From assembly GCA_907163375.1 (NCBI GenBank), contig CAJQUW010011310.1, positions 248,001-312,000 on the forward strand: a stretch of DNA of 64,000 nt. The letters run 5' to 3'. Shown in pieces: positions 38,701 through 46,295 of this stretch. Below the pieces are notes generated by a model that did not search any database, was not told the DNA's origin, and saw only the letters and a list, made by a program, of their open reading frames with translations. A program made the translations under genes and the position numbers. Position 1 is the first letter of the stretch; each line of letters starts with the position of its first letter. The stretch is from Prostheceraeus crozeri. Lineage: Eukaryota > Platyhelminthes > Polycladida > Euryleptidae.

Positions 38701-41700
38701 CAATTTTCTGTAATGAAGACACCTAAACGAACAAAACTTAAACATGGTATTTCACTTGCTCGTCTAATTGTCAATAAAGATAACTCGCTTTATGCAGTCT
38801 TTTGAAACTGTCCTATGATTGCTCCAGCTTGATTTTCGAGAGACGAACGTTCTTCATCTCTCCTTTTCTTTGCTTCATCGAGCATACTAAACAGACCGCA
38901 TCATATTCTATAATAGCGGAATGCAATAATATCAAGCATTAAGTAAGGACTTAGCTATATTTCACGCATCCATGAACTTGTAGTTCTTTTAGAAATTAAT
39001 TGTGGTTGGTAATGAGTCAATTGTTTGTCAAAACATTGAAGATGCTGAAATAATCTGGAGATGAGCATAAGCTGCATTTATGATTGATAAGACAATTCGA
39101 TTAAATTAGTCAATATTTATTTTTGCTTCTTTCGATAATTCGCAGTTGTCACTAAATCGACAAGTGCAACTTGATAAAAAAACAACAAAATTTAAAAATA
39201 TATATTAGAAGAAAAGATGTTGGAAATCGTTCAATTCGTATTCATGATTTATTTGAATCAAAATACATGTAATCCAATGGGCTACGTGTGCTACATTTTT
39301 TAACCTACAATGCACCCCAAATTGCAAGTAAGCTTAGATGATATCTGTGGGTATATATATAAGGCTACAACCGCATAGCAAATGCAGTTAAATATCGGTT
39401 CACATGAAATTCAAATGAGGAAAATTGCACATAGAAGTAGATAAAAGTATTCTATGGTATTTGTTAATTTCTATGAAATGCATGACATCAGATTTTGGAT
39501 ATGCTATTTACTAACTTTTGATCTATGGGAAGCCAACATACGATGCACCGTTGTGTTCTTAATTGCCATAGAGTTCATTGACATTTCTTGATCGTTTGAT
39601 AATAGTGATATAAACTACACCATCTCATACTACCAATAAGCTAGAAAAGCGGCTTCGCCTCGTGCTACATTTTCTGTGGTAGTACAGATGTCGTAGTTAT
39701 ATCACTATATTCTACTGAAATTTTATGATTTGCACTTTTGTAGATGTTTTAAGACGGAATATTGCCTATTTTTGAGAAGCTCAAATTTTCTGATAGTACT
39801 CGTACTTCCTAAGCAGCTTTATTAACAGTTGTGACATGCTACTTTATAAATTATCGTTTGTCTGTTTTTTAAGGATGAGACATGATTTCCCATTGCAGGG
39901 CTAATTCTTTTGTTGTTTGTTCAAAGCAACTGTCATTGTATAGGAGTTGCATGTGCAATGCTCACAGGAAGATTGAAACTATGGAAACGTGTCTGATATA
40001 AATGGGATTTTGATCTAAGAAAATTCATGTCCTTTAAGTCAATGTGATGTCGCTTAGCGTCAGACGATTTAGGCTGATCATTTGAAAGGTAATATATGCA
40101 TTGTTGCTGAACCTAAAATGTATGACATCAAAAATCCAAGATTTTGAACTGCAAAAGACTCAAATTTATAATAATTTTCTACATAGCCCATGCAGCTCAG
40201 AGCCTTGAAGTATGTTAAGCTTGAGATATCTACGACTCCAAATTGTGAACCATAGGAATAATCTCAATGACATTTTCACTGGGAATGGGAAGATGGACGG
40301 TGGAATGCTCATGTCTCAATGATATCACATAGCAAATTAGACGTCCTTAATTATGCAATTAAGGCCGTTTTTTGGAATTGGAGATACATAAACGATTTTC
40401 ATAGAAAATTGACAGGTGAAATATCGGCTGACAGACCTAATTACTCAGTAACAATACTACGATATGGTCTAATATTTTTGAAATTCTTTGGCTAGTCATT
40501 AATGTTTAGCACTTTGAAAAACGTTTAATAACTTCTTGTTTATAACTTTGTGTACTACATCGCTCTGTTAAGCCTCAGTCACACTGAAAGCAAAGCAAAG
40601 CAAAGACGAGCGTCTAGAGCAAACGTATGTCCATAAGCCATCAATCGCTCTGGTTTGCTTTGCTCGCAATGTGGCAGTCTACAACTACTGCAATGATGAC
40701 TTTATATTTTCTGCAAGACGCTTTGCTAGGAAACGCTGGGAAAAGCTCGCAGTGTGGCTGAGGCCTTACACTTTATCTTCGTTTTTGATGGAAATTGATG
40801 TTATTCTTCGTGGGCAATGCTGAATGGCAGTTAACGAACAACTGCTTCTTCGACGACTTTTTATATATATCAGAAGTCACTGATGCATCATTTAGTGCAA
40901 AGTCAATAAGGGCTGATGTGTCTCAGGCATTTAGATGTTAGATGACGAGATTCAATAATCTTTCATAATTAACCATGAAAAAAAATCAATTTGATCTAGA
41001 AACAATATCATCAATCTCCAATTCATGGAAGCTATGGTCATCAGACCTCTTCAAGCTAAAATGAATCATAAGAACGAATTGAGCGATTTCTAACATCTAA
41101 TCCTGTGATTTCTTTTTAAACTTTGTAATTCTTTCCCTATGAAGTTATATCTGTCAATGCAGAATAATTATATCGATTTATCTCACCAATTATAAAAGCA
41201 GCTGAGGCTTATCTCCAACTAGGTTCACAGATTAACATTCGATATCATCATTATACTGCTAAAGGGAAAGAAGACAACTTCGGGCATTTCAGTGCACCTT
41301 GCCAAGTGCTCTCCTGCCAATCCCTTTGCCGTCATGATTCTTTGAAGTCCCGATTTCTTTCCCTGTCTTACAATAGCACCAGCCACGTGCTTTGTCTGCT
41401 TTGGTTTTTGTCCGAACAGGGCTTCTCATGAATACAGCTACCCAAAGCTGTCGATTGACTTGCTCGAGGTCTTTTCTACATTTGAATAAAATAGTAGACG
41501 CAACTTGCTGAGCTTTGACAGAAAACATGGAATTATCAAGTTATTAGAAAATAACATTAGTCAAAAGGAGAAGTCTGTTAAAGAGGACAATATAAAAGAT
41601 AATATAAAAGAAAATATCATTTTCTAGTGTCGTCACCTCTTAAGAAATACCCGTTCTTCTACTACGCGCACCGTCAATCTGTGCATAAGTCCCACAGGTT

Positions 41701-44700
41701 GGAAGAACTGGGGAGCACTTTTGCTAGATATTCCCGCGTGTAGAAAATAACTAATCTCTTTTTGTTGCGAATCAAATGTTGCGGTCCTCTGAAATTCTTG
41801 TCGGAGTTTCTATTTTCATGGGAAAAAAAATCTTTGAAACACTGTATTCTGATCAATTGAATTTTTGATCAAGAGCATTCAGAATGAGGATGTATTAACC
41901 TTACATTACTTTATATCCTATGATTTGCAGCTGTGCTCATTGATTTTTTTCGTCGACCGATCGAGTAGTTAAGGAAAATTCCATGAGCTATGAGCAAGAT
42001 CAATATAGTAGAGCTGATCGGTGTTGAGCGTGCGGAATACAAAAATTCTTTAACAACTTGCATGACGGCGTCTTAGATGAGAAGACAGTAGCAAGGAGAA
42101 TTTCATAATTAATGCATGTAAAATACGCCTGTGTGACCCATGTGTTTGAATCGGTGACGCTTGTATTGTGATTATCGATTATATATTGCATGTACTTGAA
42201 ATAAGTTGCAAAGTTGAGAAAATTGTAAATATACTTTAGAGTTTAGCGAAGGTTGCTTATTGCAATCGGAATAATCTAAATGCACAAAATACCAATCAAA
42301 TATCTCTATGGACTATAGTGCATATCAGCACATTGGACATGTATGAATACTGTATATCTAAATTATCACTTTTGGTGAGCATTCGGTATGATACTTTACT
42401 GTAATTTGGCTAGCTCTCCCCCCTCCCCCGAATGAAAATCCTAGCTACGCGTCTGATCAGATCCTTAGTAATGGGTGCACCTGAAACCCACCATGACATT
42501 TGATAGCGTCCTTGCAAACTCTCAAATCACTGCACCTCCGGTAAGCTGAGTCCTTTCTGGCATCAAAGCATTGTTGTTGGTCGAAAATGACCATTCAACA
42601 TCGGCGTTGCCATGTGGAGTAGTCGGAAAAGTTCAAGCAACCTTGAATAGATTTGGATATTTCAGTAGGCTGCAACTATTCTTCAGTTGACCGAAAGCTA
42701 GCCAGAAATAATCCTCCCGTTCATAATCCTCAAAGTTGGTCAAAGCTAGTGCCAGTGACACATCATCATTCTACCACGAATCGATAATTCACGAATTCAT
42801 CTCGAATTAGGTCGATATCTTTCGGTGACATAACTTGCGGGAAATGTAAAGCCAGAATCTTAATGGCATCTTTGCTTCCTTCTTTTCTGTGAAAGCGATG
42901 AATTGCTTTGGCGTCTTTGATGAGGTTGCTATCAAAGGGTAATTGCTTTGCGTGATAATTTCCGATTTCAAGACTTAATTGTCATTTCACCATGGTTAAT
43001 TTTTATAAACTGCAGGAGCTTCGATTTTGACGGTTTCGACCACGTCGATGGGAACTTGGCTTTCACACATTTTTTAGCCTTATACGGGAGGGTGTTCATG
43101 GTGAGGATGAGAAAGAAAGATGCGACACTACCTTTAGAAACGGCTTTAATAAGATCGAATAGCTAAAAGTATTTTACACGGCAAACGTTTCGCGACGCAG
43201 TCGCTGCCTTAGTGCACTAAAATTGTGAGAATAATGTTAGGCTTTCTCTTAGTTTTATTATTGATAGTTGTAAAAGAAAAATAAATAACTTAATAAATAT
43301 AAGCTATAAATAAATATATATATAACTTATAAAATATAAGCTATCTGTAACCTTCATAAGCGAAACTAATAAAACCACTAGCCAATACTTTTCTCAAAAA
43401 TTTGCTAAAAAACATGTAAACTGTAATCTCTGTAATCTTCTCCGCAACCCTACATCCCTGCGATGTGCGCTTTGTGGCTTACGAATTTGCTTGTAAACAT
43501 TGTAGCAAAAGTTATAGTGGTCAAACTAATAGGCCCTTCAAAATTCGTTTCGAAGAACATGAATGTAGTTTACGCTTGCAGAACAATGCTAGTGCCCTCT
43601 CCGAATATTCGATAAATGACCACGACAGTAACCTTGACACTTTCGATTTCACAATCGATATCATTGCCAGACATAGTTCGCCTCTTGAAAATCGTCTGGC
43701 TGAAGCTCGCTACATCAGAAATAGGAGACCACAGTTGAATCGCAAAGACGAACTGGTTGGCTGAGAGATACTCTGTCTACGGCATTATCACCCTGATATA
43801 TAAGCCACTCGTATTGGCTGCTTTTACCTTCTTTTTCGTGCACTGAGGCAGCGACTGCGTCGCGAAACGTTTGCCGTGTAAATACTTTTAGCTCGATTTT
43901 ATTGAAGCCGTTAGGAGGAGAGCCGCAGTTTTCTTTCTCATCCTCACATTGGTTTTCACATTTGCCAATTTCATACAGCTACGAACGAGTACTTTGGTGG
44001 ATATCGAACCACAAACATGTACATGTATATGGTTTTAATTACTAGATGGTAAGCCAATATTTCTACGTTTGTGCTGAGTAAAATATATTCAATTAACCAC
44101 AAAATCTCAAGTATGATTCCGACTTTTCCTGAAATGCTATACACAATAAGATGTCTCAATTGGAAAAATGTGACCTACACAGTATACCAGCATGCAAATT
44201 CAACGATTGAATTCCATCAAATATAATGTGGGATGAAAATCGGCATTTCCTAAAAAGACTAGGAATGTCGGGAGATCTTATTGGAAAGTAGGGAATTTAG
44301 CAAAAAGGTTGGGAAAAGTAGAGAAAATCGAGAAAAGTTAGCAAAGTTGGGAGACACCTAAAAGTATGTACAAGTAGGGTTGCTGGGAGGCCTACTTTAA
44401 GCTAGCGAATTTCCAGTTACTCACATGTTTGATGTCATAGTTAGCTATGTGCTTTTAAACAGTATCGAGCCTATGGCAGTTATTCGCTTCCCTTTTTTAC
44501 TCGATTCAGTTGTCTATCACTGAGTTCGCGTACATACAGGTCACATATGCACTATGATTCATCATCCACTGTTTTTAGTATGATGGAGGAACAGCAAACA
44601 GACTTTAGATCAAGCAATTTCTCCTTAGCCATCAGCTATAAATATATAAATCGAATGTCACAGTAATAGATAAGTTACCGTTAGCTTGCTCTCATGATAT

Positions 44701-45564
44701 GAACAATCATGAAGAACTGAGGACAGCATATGAGAATCAAAATAAAAATCTATTTAAGTGAAGTCGCATACAATGCAGGAGTCTTTCTAACTTATCCTTG
44801 CCCTACACAAGGTACAGCGCCATACTAGACAGCTAGGCCAGATGGGAAAGCCTTCGTACACTCGCAACACTCACCAGGTTACGGTTAGTAACTTCTAGTA
44901 AGAGAAGTTGTGCTTTCAGAGTCGGACAGACTCGAACCCTGGGCCTTCTGCACTTCTGCACTGAAGCGCGGCCCTTTACTAACTGAGCTATCCTACCACC
45001 TTTTCGATCACATTGATCCAGATGTGTGTGCAATCCGTGACAGAGATTGCGACATTGAAATTGAATTTCATGGAAATTTAGTGTCTGGACAGCCAAGCGA
45101 TTTTACTTAATAAAATTACAACTCAGCATCATTGCCAATCTGAACCTGTTTCAGTCCAAGAAAATTCATTCCTTAAATATATGAAGCTTCACGAAGAACA
45201 TTTATAATACAATATTCAGCTTCACAAAAAATCACAATCAAATACTGAATATTGATGGACATTCTTTGCCACCGCGAGAGGGCAGCTAACCCAAACAACA
45301 CGCCAACTGGTAGCACATGATAGAAAGTATAGTCAAAAGAGGTTGAAGACATTGACACTCACCAGAATCTTTGTCTAATTTGTCTGAGAAATCCATTTTC
45401 TCGTGGATTCTCATATCCTTGTTTTTGAAGTGTTGTGTGGCATCTTTCACTTTTATCGATGTATTATCTATGTTATCTGATGAATCTTCAACATAATTAG
45501 TATTAAATGCTTGCTCCGCTTCTGGTAGATCTGAAGTTTCATACACATCAGGCTGTCCACAAGG
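21268..45564 (-). CDS. DCTN2: Dynactin subunit 2 (dynamitin), all but the first exon
   Basis: Joined exons 45564-45363, 37750-37450, 36612-36462, 33891-33631, 25133-25031 and 21446-21268 total 1197 nt, 398 codons plus stop, with codon phases that agree at every junction. Human dynamitin is about 400 residues. Dynamitin is the p50 shoulder subunit of dynactin, the cytoplasmic complex that links dynein to cargo. Family landmarks are PDVYETSDLPE near the N terminus, DFSDKLDKDSG, a long coiled-coil middle (RYERVIREIAKLKED; QLKELVGALETQI; KLDQVLGP), VPQLDQLESRLTAL, and the C-terminal NLEIIRRNEESLNERLKSLGK. The start exon (usual MADPKYAxLPGI) was not found to 64 kb. The acidic segment DENEDEDGDE replaces the usual GEYEMLGEGL region. 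Confidence 0.95.
21447..25030 (-). other. DCTN2 intron 6
   Basis: 3.6 kb intron. At 22690-22740 the string agggacctgcgaatcggcaa and nearby aatcgaatcg words resemble a hAT-type terminus; related cgattcaaaaaattg lies near 23814, but termini and target duplications could not be matched. No exon recognised. Confidence 0.6.
25031..25133 (-). CDS. DCTN2: DCTN2 exon 6
   Basis: 103 nt; acceptor tatttcag, donor gtaaaa. It encodes VATLYTLVKQHEKMVDNLPG through ERVIALKSLHKD and one base of an Ala codon. Aligns with the LPELVQRLVTIKQLHEQA region. Confidence 0.94.
25134..25789 (-). other. DCTN2 intron 5, right-hand start
   Basis: Intronic sequence with no gene. 25690-25775 shares short GC-rich stretches (ctccgactccgccca; ctttatacaNgatc) with the fold-back element at 26.4-26.7 kb. 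Confidence 0.5.
25790..26200 (-). pseudogene. LINE 3' coding remnant
   Basis: Minus-strand reading gives LSVKRDVTTLSLFYAYYFGR, then PKIFSRSTCRADALICYHVS, ERACTVSRSKSVFVRAAQLW and NQLHQTT. After a frameshift near 25880 it continues as FPTQYRGENSVNNFGNL. This is the familiar C-terminal end of many LINE polyproteins (LFYRYYFG, RSTRLAD, SFFVRTxRLWNxLP, FPxxYNxxxFK). Only about 120 residues remain. The usual RT domain is absent upstream. It is a dead, 5'-truncated insertion inside a DCTN2 intron. Confidence 0.75.
26408..26683. mobile_element. Fold-back element with about 95-bp arms
   Basis: Left arm 26408-26505 (gattatgtggagaggaggat... to ...cgtgcagctacg) is the reverse complement, with few changes, of right arm 26588-26683 (ggctgcacgaaatgcatcgc... 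to ...ctctccgcataatc). The 80-bp loop has a C10 tract. Open frames over it are by-products. A target duplication is not clear. Confidence 0.85.
26768..28945 (-). mobile_element. CR1-like LINE, 5'-truncated
   Basis: The minus strand carries reverse transcriptase, a 3' untranslated end with ...gtgctcattgcacttattggtg..., and a terminal (TAAA)n run seen as (ttta)n at 26768-26789 on the plus strand. The 5' end stops near 28945, next to a Penelope-like fragment. Structure and polymerase boxes fit the CR1/L2/jockey-type group. Confidence 0.85.
26930..28941 (-). pseudogene. Reverse transcriptase of the CR1-like LINE, frameshifted
   Basis: Three successive frames cover about 670 codons: 28941-28552, 28640-27669, 27784-26930. 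Landmarks in order are NRPPWDSPEI, SSPGPDGIQY, WKHALVTPIHKKG with ENYRPVSLT, KRSQFGFRSNSSSTHQLL, motif A as SSHEKAFNSIPH, GVPQGSVLGPDLF, KYADDVKLY, LGVLISKDLKFS and a C-terminal ERVQRRFTKSIRG. Motif A normally reads DFSKAFD; the catalytic Asp position is lost here. With that and two frameshifts the enzyme is dead. Confidence 0.88.
28985..29446 (+). pseudogene. Penelope-like element fragment: zinc linker and GIY-YIG nuclease
   Basis: One open plus-strand frame reads LSNNNRTILKGVTKCGDSRC, QCCNSIITGTTF (the CGxxRCxxC...G..F linker typical of Penelope-like elements), a MNCSSKDLIYVLQCRGC stretch, then GIY-YIG: ALYVGQTGDTLRSRTRVHR, an ISSCS segment, RENKEKWCISVIRPSLNRDQ. The conserved Tyr, Arg, Glu and Asn of the nuclease are present. 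The reverse transcriptase that should precede it is absent; the fragment starts about 40 bp from the CR1-like LINE. Penelope-like elements use this nuclease for integration. Confidence 0.88.
29572..29612 (+). other. Structured motif downstream of the GIY-YIG fragment
   Basis: CCCTTGAAAAG, then stem CTTGG (29584-29588) and CCAAG (29595-29599) around a 6-nt loop, then TGAAACCGG. Same layout as the motif at 931-964, here 130 bp after the stop of the Penelope-like coding fragment, which ties the motif to these elements. It resembles a decayed hammerhead core (box, stem, GAAA). Confidence 0.5.
29689..29797. repeat. (TA)n microsatellite
   Basis: About 110 bp of almost pure TA alternation with a few gta and attta interruptions. 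Confidence 0.95.
29798..31474 (-). other. DCTN2 intron 5, middle part
   Basis: Non-coding. A 116-codon frame at 30524-30874 (plus) shows no domain and low-complexity composition. A structured motif lies at 30431-30465. Confidence 0.4.
30431..30465 (-). other. Hammerhead-like core motif
   Basis: Minus-strand order: CTGAAGA, T, stem GGTC, a 10-nt loop, GACC, then GAAA. CTGAAGA fits the hammerhead box CUGANGA exactly, and GAAA follows the stem as in the true core. A cleavage-site triplet with supporting stems I and III was not demonstrated. It is the best core match among the related motifs here. Confidence 0.4.
31483..32222. mobile_element. Non-autonomous element with hAT-type 8-bp target duplication, 740 bp
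   Basis: Perfect flanking duplication gaggtgcc at 31475-31482 and 32223-32230. Ends are inverted: left tggggcttcgaccggatc, right reversed tagggctccgaacggatc. Sub-terminal regions repeat gatccg/cggatc many times. No transposase is encoded. Eight-base duplications and short ends with iterated sub-terminal words fit the hAT superfamily. Confidence 0.85.
32231..33630 (-). other. DCTN2 intron 5, left of exon 5
   Basis: AT-rich intronic sequence. No exon, repeat or structured element noticed. Confidence 0.4.
33631..33891 (-). CDS. DCTN2: DCTN2 exon 5
   Basis: 261 nt, 87 codons in phase 0; acceptor ctttcag, donor gttagt. It encodes LSSLNDRMARLERVVGSG through DVPQLDQLESRLTALTNRL to MDADTQNR. Matches the central coiled-coil of dynamitin (usual LDQVEARLQ and EDADTQSK). 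Confidence 0.95.
34041..34206 (-). repeat. tRNA-derived SINE, copy A
   Basis: Read on the minus strand it has a tRNA-like head (gtaacacagggattaagg as A box, gcagaggtcgagcctcg as B box), then a body attggaagttggtaggaagg, gcatccggactaaaag and a tail tcagcactgtccaaacaccc. It aligns over its length with copy B at 37888-38055 in the other orientation. Confidence 0.7.
34423..35311 (-). other. DCTN2 intron 4, no element recognised
   Basis: AT-rich intronic sequence without recognised feature. Confidence 0.4.
35312..35868. repeat. Intronic direct repeat, copy 1 (longer form)
   Basis: Matches 37044-37430 in the same orientation, starting cagaattagactgtttaa and ending tctacatggatgagg. It carries about 170 bp in the middle (around 35565-35745) that copy 2 lacks. 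The two copies bracket DCTN2 exon 4. No inverted ends or coding capacity were seen. Confidence 0.85.
35983..36135. repeat. Fold-back repeat with about 70-bp arms
   Basis: Left arm (tctagatttggaaaag ... atatatttcggctat) and right arm (atagccgaaatatattgat ... cttttccagatcttga) are imperfect reverse complements around a 9-bp spacer. It lies about 330 bp from the donor of DCTN2 exon 4, inside the intron, so the transcript could form a long hairpin. Confidence 0.85.
36462..36612 (-). CDS. DCTN2: DCTN2 exon 4
   Basis: 151 nt; acceptor ttttttcag, donor gtgaga. One base completes the previous codon. It encodes ALKSQMSKLQSDSRPSKTSA through VVYELFHSDDVEKVHNLDK; VxYELxxxxE is a family feature. It was supported by splice sites, phase and homology, not by an ATG frame. 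Confidence 0.93.
37044..37430. repeat. Intronic direct repeat, copy 2 (shorter form)
   Basis: Second copy of the repeat at 35312-35868, about 85-90 per cent identical by eye, lacking the central 170 bp. It ends about 20 bp from the splice donor of DCTN2 exon 3. Confidence 0.85.
37450..37750 (-). CDS. DCTN2: DCTN2 exon 3
   Basis: 301 nt; acceptor attttcag, donor gtaagt. Its first two bases complete the split Gly codon. It encodes an acidic stretch (HDENEDEDGDETSE), then the first coiled coil with YERVIREIAKLKEDLAAG, LSQLKELVGALETQITQHKL and DQVLGPQAKGLPLD. It ends two bases into a codon. An intronic direct-repeat copy lies only about 20 bp from its donor. Confidence 0.93.
37820..38106 (+). 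repeat. tRNA-derived SINE, copy B, within a 55-bp direct repeat
   Basis: The SINE (about 37888-38055) has A box tggcacagaggttaag and B box aggtcgagccccg about 40 bp apart, then attggaagtcgtcagagagg. It is bracketed by a direct repeat: attgataaaagtacaacaat... at 37820-37872 and atcgataaaattactacaat... at 38051-38106. That repeat is far longer than an ordinary target duplication; it may be a dimeric tail or a local duplication. Confidence 0.7.
38107..40567 (-). other. DCTN2 intron 2, left part
   Basis: Intronic AT-rich sequence; apart from the fold-back repeat at 39602-39708 nothing is recognised. A SINE-free 81-codon frame (38137-38382 minus) has no domain. Confidence 0.4.
39602..39708. mobile_element. 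Short MITE-like fold-back, 107 bp
   Basis: Ends atagtgatataaactac and (reversed) atagtgatataactac, with about 32-bp imperfect arms extending to tactacca. A small GC-rich core (gcggcttcgcc) forms an inner hairpin. Likely a tiny palindromic MITE. Confidence 0.7.
40571..40765. mobile_element. PIF/Harbinger-like MITE, 195 bp
   Basis: Terminal inverted repeats: left agcctcagtcacactg, right reversed ggcctcagccacactg. TTA flanks both ends (40568-40570 and 40766-40768), the 3-bp duplication expected for the PIF/Harbinger superfamily. The interior is rich in gctttgct words in both orientations. No coding capacity. Confidence 0.75.
40769..43100 (-). other. DCTN2 intron 2, middle part
   Basis: No gene recognised. 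A C/T-rich tract at 42413-42437 (ctctcccccctcccccg) begins what looks like the end of an old repeat continuing with ctagctacgcgtctgat. Confidence 0.4.
43386..43764 (+). pseudogene. GIY-YIG nuclease domain of a Penelope-like element
   Basis: The frame from about 43459 reads CDVRFVAYEFACKHCSKSYS, GQTNRPFKIRFEEHE, a SLRLQNNASALSEYSIND stretch, then PLENRLAEARYIRNRRPQLN. This matches the GIY-YIG module (YxGQTxRpxxxRxxEH...E...I...P.LN). The usual YIG is YSG here. Just upstream, another frame reads NCNLCNLLRNPTSLR, which suits the Cys-rich linker, so a frameshift lies near 43460. No reverse transcriptase is seen. Confidence 0.8.
43843..43870 (+). other. Structured motif in right inverted arm
   Basis: CTGAGGCA, then a perfect stem GCGAC (43851-43855) and GTCGC (43859-43863) around TGC, then GAAAC. 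It approximates a hammerhead core: CUGAGGC against CUGANGA, the last A changed. The left arm (minus strand, about 43177-43205) keeps the same stem and GAAAC but reads CTAAGGC. Confidence 0.45.
43948..44900 (-). other. DCTN2 intron 2, right part
   Basis: No gene. At 44280-44395 a run of gggaaaagt/agttgggag words ends with agtagggttgctg, which resembles one hAT-type terminus; the other end was not found. Confidence 0.4.
44905..45005 (-). repeat. tRNA-like sequence (SINE head or tRNA pseudogene)
   Basis: Minus strand reads GGTGGTAGGATAGCTCAGTT, AGTAAAGGGC..., with A box TAGCTCAGTTAGTAAAG and B box GGGTTCGAGTC, both near-perfect pol III promoter boxes. The acceptor and anticodon stems do not fold into a convincing cloverleaf, so a tRNA-derived SINE is more likely than a working tRNA gene. 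It is unrelated to SINE copies A and B. Confidence 0.6.
45363..45564 (-). CDS. DCTN2: DCTN2 exon 2
   Basis: 202 nt; acceptor ttttcag, donor gtgagt; begins in phase 0 and ends with one base of a Gly codon. It encodes PCGQPDVYETSDLPEAEQAF through DFSDKLDKDSG. PDVYETSDLPE is the most conserved N-terminal string of the family. Confidence 0.95.
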
Positions 45565-46295
45565 CTGAAAACAAAATCGTGAGTAAATCAAAGTATTTGT
45601 CAACAAATTTTGATCTACAATTTCATGCTGATAATGACTGATAACACTTGAGACAGAGCGTCATTATTTTAGCCATATCTGAATTTTAGCAGGCAGATAG
45701 TAATATTTTCACTAAGTTCCATGATATGAACAATAATTGGTACACATGAAAAATAATATCACAGTAACACGAATAAAACTGTGATTGTTACAGGAACAAA
45801 GTGCACGATGATATTCGACTTCGTAATTCGGTGCGGAGTCATTGAATTGATTAATCGATTCTTCGAGGTATCCATGGACAAGAAGTGGTTGCTTTCGTTA
45901 ATGTTGCATTAGCATAAACCTAAAATTGGTAAAATTAGGAGTGCGATACACTTTTTGTCGATTTCGCAGCAGATACAGAGCTACGCATCGATGACAAAAA
46001 TGATTAACAAAAGTACTGAAAAGTTGCAGTAAAGCATTCGCACTACTTCTGTTCAAAGCTTCGTACATACTATTCATGCTCATTGCAATCATCACGCCGG
46101 TCGCCGGTTTGAAGATCGGCCGGCCGGTTATTCTAATTAGGCTCATGTCGACGACTGACGACCTTTATTTTAGAATTAAGTGAAATTCGAATTTCAACAT
46201 TGTAGTAGTATGATAACATATTTTCTATGACACACTCAACTCTAATTCATTCAATAAAATCGAAACTGCATGTACATTGGGGATTTGTTTAATAA
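45565..46295. other. Sequence upstream of DCTN2 exon 2
   Basis: Probably the first DCTN2 intron. An 82-codon minus frame at 45898-46146 crosses a ggccggccggtt tract and has no domain. Confidence 0.4.

Larger units (their letters stand above)
43101..43947 (+). mobile_element. RT-less Penelope-like unit with inverted ends
   Basis: An 847-bp unit: inverted repeats of about 110 bp (43101-43218 and 43838-43947) enclose a GIY-YIG coding fragment and an AT-rich spacer. The arms share gtgaggatgagaaag, the ctaaaagtatttacacgg stretch and the structured cgcgaaacg motif. Penelope-like elements are known for terminal repeats in either orientation; no reverse transcriptase is present. It is either a deletion derivative or a non-autonomous element. 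Confidence 0.65.

Noticed and set aside
44905..45005. Functional tRNA gene
   Set aside because: A and B boxes are good, but acceptor and anticodon stems do not pair; a SINE or pseudogene fits better.
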